Positions 1-5,195 of a DNA stretch of 6,232 nucleotides are shown one piece after another. A program made the position numbers and the translations under genes. The notes beneath the pieces were generated by a model. It did not search any database, was not told the DNA's origin, and worked only from the letters and a program-made list of their open reading frames with translations. The stretch covers positions 1-6,232 of the forward strand of contig JAHILQ010000078.1 of NCBI GenBank assembly GCA_018896985.1, given 5' to 3'. The stretch's first letter is position 1. Every line of letters begins with the position of its first letter. This stretch comes from Nitrospinota bacterium. Its GTDB lineage: Bacteria; Nitrospirota; Thermodesulfovibrionia; Thermodesulfovibrionales; UBA1546.

Positions 1-795
1 AAAGGTGTAGAGTGACGTGACTTTTGTTTTTGTTGTCTCATCATCTTCTTTCACCATGGCAACTGTGTCGCCTACTTTCACTGTACCTGAGAATATTCTG
101 CCGATTGCGAGCCTGCCTACATAATCGTCGTAGTTAATGTTAGTAACAAGAAGCTGCAGAATATCGTTCCTATTGTCCTCTGGCGCCGGAATTGTCTTTA
201 ATATTGTTTCGAAGAGAGGCTGAAGGTCTGACGTCTCATCCCGAGCAGCTCGGGACAAATCGGACATGTCTGTTTTTGCAGTGCCTTTCTTGGCATTCGT
301 ATACAGCACAGGGAATTCAAGCTGTTCTTCAGTTGCATCAAGATCGATGAAGAGGTCATAGACCTCGTTCATTACCTCCTGAATCCTGGCATCTGTCCTA
401 TCTATCTTGTTGATGACAAGGATCGGAGGCAACTCCAGCTCAAGCGCCTTTTTAAGGACAAAGCGTGTCTGTGGAAGCGGCCCCTCGGATGCATCGACAA
501 GGAGCAGCACGCCGTCAACCATCTTTAGTGTCCGCTCAACCTCTCCGCCGAAATCAGCATGGCCGGGAGTATCTACGATGTTTATCTTTACGCCGTTATA
601 CTCAACCGCAGTGTTCTTTGCCATGATTGTGATTCCGCGTTCTCGCTCAAGGTCTATAGAGTCCATGATACGCTCCTGCATTTTTTCAGGGGTGCGAAAG
701 ATTCCAGACTGCTTAAGCATCCCGTCAAGAAGGGTGGTCTTCCCGTGGTCAACATGGGCGATAATCGCTATATTCCTGATATCCTCACGTTTCAT
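1..795 (-). CDS. typA: TypA/BipA translational GTPase, N-terminal part (gene runs off the left edge)
   Basis: Ribosome-associated GTPase of the EF-G/LepA superfamily, linked in other bacteria to 50S assembly and to stress or low-temperature growth. Only the first 265 codons are present; E. coli BipA has about 607. Seen in the translation: the P-loop AHVDHGKTT (residues 13-21), the switch I motif RGITI (53-57), DTPGH (75-79) and NKID (129-132), so the G domain is complete. It leads into the start of the beta-barrel domain 2 (NYDDYVGRLAIGRIFSGTV). The family hallmark is the G-domain wording (DTPGHADFGGEVER) together with this domain 2. The start is ATG at 795-793: an in-frame TAA lies three codons upstream, and a GGAG sits 12 nt before it, a rather long spacing. 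Oddity: residues 181-186 (SRAARD) are encoded by a perfect 17-bp palindrome (239-255) and appear as an insertion relative to E. coli BipA. The gene is divergent from the plus-strand genes that follow. Confidence 0.95.
   Translation of the reverse strand, partial: MKREDIRNIAIIAHVDHGKTTLLDGMLKQSGIFRTPEKMQERIMDSIDLERERGITIMAKNTAVEYNGVKINIVDTPGHADFGGEVERTLKMVDGVLLLVDASEGPLPQTRFVLKKALELELPPILVINKIDRTDARIQEVMNEVYDLFIDLDATEEQLEFPVLYTNAKKGTAKTDMSDLSRAARDETSDLQPLFETILKTIPAPEDNRNDILQLLVTNINYDDYVGRLAIGRIFSGTVKVGDTVAMVKEDDETTKTKVTSLYTF
239..255. repeat. Perfect 17-bp palindrome inside typA
   Basis: The plus strand reads TCCCGAGCAGCTCGGGA: 8-bp perfect arms around a single A. It is in frame with typA and supplies codons 181-186 (S-R-A-A-R-D). 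The segment between the AKKG motif and PLF is about 21 residues here but about 14 in E. coli BipA as I recall it, so the extra length roughly matches one palindrome plus a few bases. That suggests a small dispersed palindromic repeat that landed in a tolerant loop. No second copy is seen in this window, so membership of a repeat family is inference. Confidence 0.55.
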
Positions 796-871
796 ATCCG
801 TTTAATTCTCCATTTGATATTCTTTGGTTGCTGCAGGGGAAATGGTCTCCGGCAATACAACGCAGGGTTTT

Positions 872-877
872 ATTATA
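872..877 (-). promoter_or_regulatory. Possible -10 box for typA
   Basis: On the minus strand this reads TATAAT, a perfect sigma-70 -10 match, inside an AT-rich stretch. It lies about 77 nt upstream of the typA ATG in the divergent intergenic region. No good -35 is seen 16-18 nt upstream (the hexamers there are T-rich but poor), so this rests on the -10 alone. The ATTATAAT core also gives TATAAT on the plus strand (874-879), so it could equally serve the rightward genes. Confidence 0.25.
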
Positions 878-976
878 ATCGAATCACTGTGATAAAAGAT
901 AGTTGCGAAGGGACAATGCTGGAGTAATTAAAAATCAAGGTACACATTTAAGAGGTATCAATTTTTTCAGATAAAA

Positions 977-1288
977 ATGTTACACTACCAGCTAATTATG
1001 GGAAGGGAAATAGATACTATTGCAAGATGGGGCGGTGAAGAATTCATCGTAATTTTACCTCAGACAAAAAAAGAAGAAGCCCTGCAAGCTGCATCAAGAA
1101 TACTCAAAACAATCGCAGAACATAACTTCCCTGACATTCCTGGCGAACGGATTACCATAAGCATCGGCATTACGAGCATACCTCATCCTTCCTTAAGTAT
1201 AGACACTGAAGAGAAACTGATTCAGACAGCCGACCGCGCCCTTTACGAAGCAAAGCGGAAGGGACGCAACAGAATAGAGAGTATTTGA
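977..1288 (+). pseudogene. C-terminal half of a GGDEF (diguanylate cyclase) domain, probably a gene remnant
   Basis: The open frame of 103 codons matches only the second half of a GGDEF domain. It shows an RxxD inhibitory-site motif (R10-D13), five residues, then GGEEF (19-23). These are followed by the usual ITISIGI strand (about 60-66) and the closing ADRALYEAKRKGRNR (86-100). A full domain is about 160-170 residues. Missing are the DxLTGLxNR start, the metal-binding Asp of the DIDxFK strand and the NDxxGHxxGD segment, so it should not make c-di-GMP. The frame is open back to a TAA at 929-931, but those codons (and M1-M8) do not look like GGDEF sequence, and recognisable homology begins near position 1000. 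There is no convincing ribosome-binding site before the ATG at 977 or the alternative ATG at 998. It ends 10 nt before thiE. I read it as the 3' end of a lost sensor/cyclase gene; a c-di-GMP-binding fragment that is still expressed is less likely. Confidence 0.7.
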
Positions 1289-1298
1289 AGTCAAAACA

Positions 1299-1925
1299 AT
1301 GTATCTGAATGGGCTTTGTTTTATCACCGGCAGAAAAGAATCCTGCCTGACTCTAAAAGAAATCGTCACTATTGTCCTCAGCTCCGGTGTCAGGTGGATC
1401 CAGTATAGGGAAAAAGACAAATCACGCAGAGACATCTACAGAGAGGCATTAATGCTTAGAGAACTGACAGATAAATTTGGAGCTTCACTCATAGTAAATG
1501 ATTACACTGACATCGCCATTGCGGTAAATGCGGACGGCGTTCATCTGGGGCAGAAAGACCTGCCTTTAAAAGAGGCAAGGAAGATTTTCGGTGAAGAAAA
1601 AATAATAGGCATATCAACACACAGCGCTGAGGAGGCAATTGCTGCCGAGGCGGGAGGGGCTGACTACATAGGCTTTGGCCCTGTATTTCACACAGCGACC
1701 AAAGATGCAGGTGAGCCAAAAGGAATTGCAATGCTTGGAGAGATTAAGAAGCACGTAAAAATACCTGTTGTTGCAATCGGGGGTATAAACCTCGAAAATC
1801 TCGAGTCTGTGATTGATTCAGGCGCTGATGCTGTTGCGGTTGCATCTGCAATTCTCAAGGGCAATATTTCTGAGAACATAACACGCTTCTTAAAGGTGCT
1901 TTACAGAGAAAATCAGATTGTTTAA
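1299..1925 (+). CDS. thiE: Thiamine-phosphate synthase
   Basis: Joins 4-amino-2-methyl-5-hydroxymethylpyrimidine pyrophosphate to the thiazole phosphate to give thiamine phosphate and pyrophosphate (cytosolic TIM barrel). At 208 residues it is the normal size. The family motifs are all present in order: WIQYREKD (33-40, substrate Arg37 and Lys39), IVNDYTD (65-71, Asn67 and the Mg-binding Asp68), DGVHLGQKD (79-87, Mg-binding Asp87), GISTHS (104-109, Ser106), GFGPVFHTATK (125-135, pyrophosphate-contacting Lys135), the phosphate-binding AIGGI (159-163) and GADAVAVASAI near the end. Nothing suggests inactivation. ATG 1299 places the first strand (LCFITGRK) where the family has it; the ribosome-binding site is weak (GAAG, 8 nt upstream). 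No TPP riboswitch is visible upstream and no other thi genes are near. It follows the GGDEF remnant by 10 nt and precedes the binding lipoprotein by 47 nt on the same strand. Confidence 0.95.
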   Translation: MYLNGLCFITGRKESCLTLKEIVTIVLSSGVRWIQYREKDKSRRDIYREALMLRELTDKFGASLIVNDYTDIAIAVNADGVHLGQKDLPLKEARKIFGEEKIIGISTHSAEEAIAAEAGGADYIGFGPVFHTATKDAGEPKGIAMLGEIKKHVKIPVVAIGGINLENLESVIDSGADAVAVASAILKGNISENITRFLKVLYRENQIV

Positions 1926-1960
1926 TATGATTGACATTACATTTAAAAATCCTGAATGGT

Positions 1961-1966
1961 AAGGAG
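1961..1966 (+). promoter_or_regulatory. Ribosome-binding site fixing the start of the binding lipoprotein
   Basis: AAGGAG lies 6 nt before the ATG at 1973. It settles the start: a longer frame beginning with TTG at 1931 would put 14 residues ahead of the signal peptide and has no comparable site. Confidence 0.85.
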
Positions 1967-1972
1967 AAACCC

Positions 1973-3088
1973 ATGAAGAAATTATCTGTGCTATTACTCG
2001 CACTTATAGTCTCAACCCTGATGTTTTCAGGATGCCAGAAAAAAGAGGACGTTATAAAGATTGGCGTTGCAGGGCCGATGACAGGCGATCAGGCAAAGAT
2101 GGGAACTGACTTCAAAAACGGCGTCACGCTTGCAGTTGAGGAATGGAATGCAAAAGGCGGAGTACTCGGCAAGAAGATTGCGATAATGATTGAGGATGAC
2201 CAGCATGAGCCCAAGCAGGCAGTCTCTCTCGCAAACAAGATTGTAAATGCAGGAGCAGTCGGAATAATAGGCCATTTTAATTCAAGCTGTTCAATCCCTG
2301 CCTCAGACGTATATAACCGTGCAGGAATTCCAATGATATCCCCCGGCTCTACAAATCCTCAGCTCACAGAAAAAGGATACAAAGGCGTCTTCAGGGTATG
2401 TGGAAGGGATGACCAGCAGGGAAAGGTCGGAGCTGAATTTGTGATAAACAGACTCAAGCTAAAAAAGATTGCAATAATTCATGACAAAACAACATACGGT
2501 CAGGGGCTTGCCGATGAGTTCAAAAAATTCATAACAGGCAAGGTTGAAGTTGTCTATTATAGCGGGATCATACAGGGTGATAAGGACTTCAAAACAGTCC
2601 TCACAGCAATGAAAGACAAAAAACCTGAACTCATATATTTCGGAGGCATTTATCCGGAGGCAGGGCTTATTGTGAGACAGGCAAAAGAGCTCGGGATTAA
2701 TGTTCCGCTCATGAGCGGTGACGGCACAATAGACCCAAAGTTCATAGAGATTGCAGGCACGAAGGCGGCAGAGGGCGCTTACCTTACATTCAGCCCGGAC
2801 GCAAGGAAGATTCCGACTGCAAAGGTGTTTATTGATGCTTATGAGAAAAAATTCGGCGAGATAGGGCCTTATTCAATATATGCATACGATGCGGCAAATG
2901 TAATGCTTACAGCGATAAAAGAAGCAGGAACAAAAGACGGCAAAGTTATTATAGACAAGCTCCACTCAATGGAATTTAACGGCGCAGTCGGCAAAATCAA
3001 ATTTGATGAAAAGGGCGATGTAACCGTCGCGCCTTATGTTGTCTGGATTACAAAAAACGGAAAATTTGAGGAATACTGGAAGCCGTAA
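1973..3088 (+). CDS. Branched-chain amino acid-type ABC transporter substrate-binding lipoprotein (LivJ/LivK family)
   Basis: A periplasmic ligand-binding protein of peptide-binding fold type I (Leu/Ile/Val-binding family), 371 residues. It starts with a lipoprotein signal: MKK, a hydrophobic stretch (4-18) and lipobox FSGC with Cys21 as the expected lipidated residue. Family landmarks follow: IGVAGPMTGD (30-39), NGVTLAVEEWNAKGG (49-63), the ligand loop GHFNSSCSIPASDVY (100-114), ISPGSTNPQLTEKGY (122-136), RDDQQG (145-150), IIHDKTTYGQGLADEF (168-183, Tyr175) and YFGGIYPEAGLIVRQAKE (222-239). The ligand is probably a branched-chain or other small amino acid. Where E. coli LivJ has PEG with its amino-group-binding Glu, this protein has GDG (Asp250), so the exact ligand is open. 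No livHMGF permease or ATPase genes are adjacent, so it is an orphan here. It ends in TAA directly abutting the stop of convergent lpxI. Confidence 0.9.
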   Translation: MKKLSVLLLALIVSTLMFSGCQKKEDVIKIGVAGPMTGDQAKMGTDFKNGVTLAVEEWNAKGGVLGKKIAIMIEDDQHEPKQAVSLANKIVNAGAVGIIGHFNSSCSIPASDVYNRAGIPMISPGSTNPQLTEKGYKGVFRVCGRDDQQGKVGAEFVINRLKLKKIAIIHDKTTYGQGLADEFKKFITGKVEVVYYSGIIQGDKDFKTVLTAMKDKKPELIYFGGIYPEAGLIVRQAKELGINVPLMSGDGTIDPKFIEIAGTKAAEGAYLTFSPDARKIPTAKVFIDAYEKKFGEIGPYSIYAYDAANVMLTAIKEAGTKDGKVIIDKLHSMEFNGAVGKIKFDEKGDVTVAPYVVWITKNGKFEEYWKP

Positions 3089-3898
3089 CTACTCCTTATA
3101 CCCCACAACAGATATCCCTGCCTCATCAGCCTCTTTTATAATCTTCTTGCGCTGAAGGAGAATGCTCTTGCCTGCCTCTATCGCAAGGACACGGGCATTA
3201 ACCTCTATCATGGACTTAAGCGTATTCATTCCCACAACAGGCACATCAAACCTCATGTCCTGCTTGGGCTTTGCAACCTTAATAACAACTGCGCCTTCTC
3301 CTGCAAGCTTGCCGCCCCTTAAAATAGCTTCATCTGTCCCTTCTATCGCCTCAACAGCCATTACAGCCTGATCTTTCACAACAACAGTCTGCCCTATGTC
3401 CAGACGCCCTATTTCCTTTGCTATCTTCCAGCCAAATGCTATGTCTTTCCATTCGGTTTCAGAAAGCCTCTCATCTGTGAGTATTCCTTCTGGTGTCATG
3501 AGAGATGAACTGAAATCAGTTGTGTTAAGAAGTTTGATGCCATCTTTTTCAAGTTCCTTTGCAATTGCAAGGAGTATGGAATCATCGCTCTTGTCTTTGA
3601 GGGAAAAAAGCAGCTTCACTGCCCTTAAATCAGGAATTACTTTGCTTTTGTAAAGCAGAGATTTCGGAACCTTCCCTGCCATCACAGCCTCTTTAATGTG
3701 GTTCTTCTTGAGGGTATTTATTATCTCGCCAAGTTTGCCTACGCTTATTCTCTTTACACTATCAACATGGTCTGAGAGGTCCTTGTCTGCCAAAGGTTCA
3801 AGGCCGATGGCAAAGACACGGTATCCCTTCTCCCTTGCCTCCTCAGCAACAAGCTTCGGCAGTTCACCCATCCCTGCAATCAATCCAAGTGTTTTCAT
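3089..3898 (-). CDS. lpxI: UDP-2,3-diacylglucosamine pyrophosphatase LpxI (DUF1009)
   Basis: Hydrolyses UDP-2,3-diacylglucosamine to lipid X (2,3-diacylglucosamine 1-phosphate) and UMP in lipid A synthesis. It is the non-homologous alternative to LpxH and was characterised in Caulobacter. Its 269 residues are typical. Seen: the N-terminal GLIAGMGELPKLVAEEAREKG (5-25), a nucleotide-fold-like start, and the C-terminal signature QDMRFDVPVVGMNTL (213-227), whose Asp214 or Asp218 should be the essential Asp reported for the family. RLDIGQTVVVKDQAVMAVEAIEGTD (165-189) is also characteristic. It is the last gene of the lpxD-fabZ-lpxA-lpxI run, 86 nt after lpxA. ATG 3898-3896 fits the family N-terminus, but no Shine-Dalgarno sequence is visible. 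The region before it is a repeat whose first unit includes the A of the ATG. The gene ends with TAG directly against the stop of the opposing lipoprotein gene. lpxB, the usual next step, is absent. Confidence 0.95.
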   Translation of the reverse strand: MKTLGLIAGMGELPKLVAEEAREKGYRVFAIGLEPLADKDLSDHVDSVKRISVGKLGEIINTLKKNHIKEAVMAGKVPKSLLYKSKVIPDLRAVKLLFSLKDKSDDSILLAIAKELEKDGIKLLNTTDFSSSLMTPEGILTDERLSETEWKDIAFGWKIAKEIGRLDIGQTVVVKDQAVMAVEAIEGTDEAILRGGKLAGEGAVVIKVAKPKQDMRFDVPVVGMNTLKSMIEVNARVLAIEAGKSILLQRKKIIKEADEAGISVVGYKE

Positions 3899-3984
3899 AG
3901 TGCAATAGCGCAGTAGTGCAATAGCGCAGCAGTAAAAAACTGCTGCGCTGCTGAGCTATTGGTCTTCTGCTCTTTTGTTTCCAT
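3895..3984 (-). other. Candidate 29-codon ORF bridging lpxA and lpxI
   Basis: On the minus strand an ATG (3984-3982) follows the lpxA TAG with no base between. The frame stays open for 29 codons (it begins METKEQKTNSSAAQQ and ends AIAL) and stops at TGA (3897-3895), which overlaps the lpxI ATG as ATGA. The arrangement would allow translational coupling of lpxI, which has no ribosome-binding site of its own. Against it: no good ribosome-binding site precedes this ATG (only a G-run well upstream), most of its codons are repeat sequence, and 29 open codons can occur by chance. It may be only a coupling leader, or nothing. Confidence 0.2.
3898..3961. repeat. Tandem repeat plus hairpin element between lpxA and lpxI
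   Basis: A 16-bp unit, TAGTGCAATAGCGCAG, occurs twice head to tail without mismatch (3898-3913 and 3914-3929). The next part forms a perfect 10-bp hairpin: GCGCAGCAGT (3924-3933), loop AAAAA, ACTGCTGCGC (3939-3948). An outer arm, CAATAGCGCAGTA (3903-3915), also pairs with 3949-3961 with one mismatch and one G-T pair, so nearly the whole element can fold. It fills most of the lpxA-lpxI spacer and touches the lpxI start codon. It is not a classical terminator, since no T-run follows the stem in the direction of lpxI transcription. It resembles a REP-like dispersed repeat or a locally expanded palindrome. Confidence 0.75.
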
Positions 3985-4764
3985 CTATCTACAGATTCCC
4001 CTTTTATTCTTCTCAATAAACTCCACAAGATGCTTCATCTCATCTGTCTGCGGCAGTTCTTTCTGAACCTTTTTGAGAGCATCCTTCAGCGTATGTTTCT
4101 CCCTGAACAATATCCTGTATGCCTTCTTGAGATCATTGATTGTTGAATCAGGAAAATTGTTCCTTTTAAGCCCGATTGAATTAAGCCCGAACAGCTTTGC
4201 CCTTGGGCCTGACGCCATTGCATAGGGAGGTATGTCCTGTCCCACACCGCTGAAGCCTCCTACCATCGCATAAGTCCCTATCCTCGTGAACTGATGTATT
4301 GCGACTATGCCTCCTATCACAGCATAGTCCTCAATAACAACATGCCCCGCAAGTGTGGCAAGGTTTGCCATTACAACATTGCTCCCAATCTTGCAGTCAT
4401 GCGCTATATGGACATAAGCCATCAGGAAATTGTCGCTGCCGATTTCAGTTATTCCGTCTCCGCCGACTGATGCCCTGTGGATTGTTACATATTCCCTGAT
4501 GATGTTATTGTTTCCTATTTTTACGCCTGTTTTTTCATCTTTGTATTTAAGGTCCTGCGGCGGAAGCCCGATGCTCGCAAAAGGATGTATTGTGCAGTTT
4601 TCGCCAATCTCTGTATTGCCATCTATTATTACATTTGATATTAACCTTGTCCCTTTCTTCAATCTGGCGCCCTCGCCTACAATGCAGAAAGGGCCTATCT
4701 GCACCCCTTCATCTATCGATGCCTTTGGATCTATGATTGCCGTTTTATGTATCCCGGTCTCCAT
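3985..4764 (-). CDS. lpxA: Acyl-[ACP]--UDP-N-acetylglucosamine O-acyltransferase
   Basis: First step of lipid A synthesis: transfers a 3-hydroxyacyl chain from ACP to the 3-OH of UDP-GlcNAc (cytosolic trimer with a left-handed beta helix). It has 259 residues, against 262 in E. coli. The hexapeptide repeats run from about residue 5 to 175 and an alpha-helical C-terminal domain follows (about 205-255). Recognised residues: catalytic His122 in HIAHDC (E. coli His125), Lys73 in PQDLKYK, His141 in LAGH, His157 in AIHQF, and the GLKRNNF motif. Aligned without gaps to E. coli, the acyl-chain ruler position is Gly170 (E. coli Gly173), which favours a long chain (about C14) rather than the C10 of Pseudomonas. 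That last point is inference. The start codon overlaps the fabZ stop by one base (TAATG), with AAGGAG 5 nt upstream. Confidence 0.97.
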   Translation of the reverse strand: METGIHKTAIIDPKASIDEGVQIGPFCIVGEGARLKKGTRLISNVIIDGNTEIGENCTIHPFASIGLPPQDLKYKDEKTGVKIGNNNIIREYVTIHRASVGGDGITEIGSDNFLMAYVHIAHDCKIGSNVVMANLATLAGHVVIEDYAVIGGIVAIHQFTRIGTYAMVGGFSGVGQDIPPYAMASGPRAKLFGLNSIGLKRNNFPDSTINDLKKAYRILFREKHTLKDALKKVQKELPQTDEMKHLVEFIEKNKRGICR

Positions 4765-5195
4765 TATTTCTCCTTTGCCATGATCATTGCTGTAAATTCT
4801 GACTCCGACACAACCTTATCATCAACAAGAGCATGCCCTGAAAATCTCCATACATTGCCTCTCTGCTGAAGCACTTTAATCTCAAGCTTTATCTGATCTC
4901 CGGGCACAACAGGTTTTCTGAACTTTGCCTTTTCTATGCTCATAAAATAAACTGAACTGCCCTGCATTCCTGAACTGAATGCAAGCACACCTGCGACTTG
5001 CGCCATTGCCTCAACAATGAGAACTCCCGGCATTATCGGGTTTCCCGGAAAGTGCCCCTGAAAGAACGGCTCATTTATAGTTACATTTTTTATTCCAACA
5101 GCTCTCACATTTGGCTCCATCTCCACAATCCTGTCAACCATAAGAAAAGGATACCTGTGCGGAATCATGTTTTGTATTCCCATAATATCCATCAT
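4764..5195 (-). CDS. fabZ: 3-hydroxyacyl-[acyl-carrier-protein] dehydratase FabZ
   Basis: Dehydrates 3-hydroxyacyl-ACP to trans-2-enoyl-ACP in fatty acid elongation. It is a hot-dog fold enzyme of 143 residues, the usual size. Seen: IPHRYPFLMVDRI (11-23), the catalytic helix region FFQGHFPGNPIMPG with His48, and VEAMAQ with Glu62, the family's catalytic pair. The C-terminal strands (AKFRKPVVPGDQ and onward) are normal. It competes with LpxA and LpxD for 3-hydroxyacyl-ACP, which explains its conserved place between them and balances phospholipid against lipid A. The start at 5195-5193 is chosen because AAGGAG (5210-5205) lies 9 nt upstream and the ATG overlaps the lpxD stop as ATGA. A second ATG follows immediately (5192-5190), so the protein might begin one residue later. 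Confidence 0.97.
   Translation of the reverse strand: MMDIMGIQNMIPHRYPFLMVDRIVEMEPNVRAVGIKNVTINEPFFQGHFPGNPIMPGVLIVEAMAQVAGVLAFSSGMQGSSVYFMSIEKAKFRKPVVPGDQIKLEIKVLQQRGNVWRFSGHALVDDKVVSESEFTAMIMAKEK

Noticed and set aside
407..927. Plus-strand open frames opposite typA
   Set aside because: They are antisense to a clearly conserved GTPase frame, resemble no family I know, and their composition is explained by the typA codons.
796..976. TPP riboswitch upstream of thiE
   Set aside because: The conserved thi-box pieces (CTGAGA and the ACCTGATCTGG-like segment) are not present in the divergent intergenic region, nor in the 10 nt before thiE.
1931..1972. TTG start and TTGACA (1931-1936) as a start codon or -35 box for the binding lipoprotein
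   Set aside because: The TTG start would put 14 residues before a signal peptide. As a -35 it has no -10 match at the right distance, and the transcript would start at or inside the ribosome-binding site.
3924..3948. Rho-independent terminator between lpxA and lpxI
   Set aside because: The stem is strong, but on the minus strand the T-run is in the loop and no T-run follows the 3' arm. Termination here would also cut off lpxI.
3898..3961. CRISPR array
   Set aside because: There are only two 16-bp units, directly adjacent with no spacer, and no cas genes.
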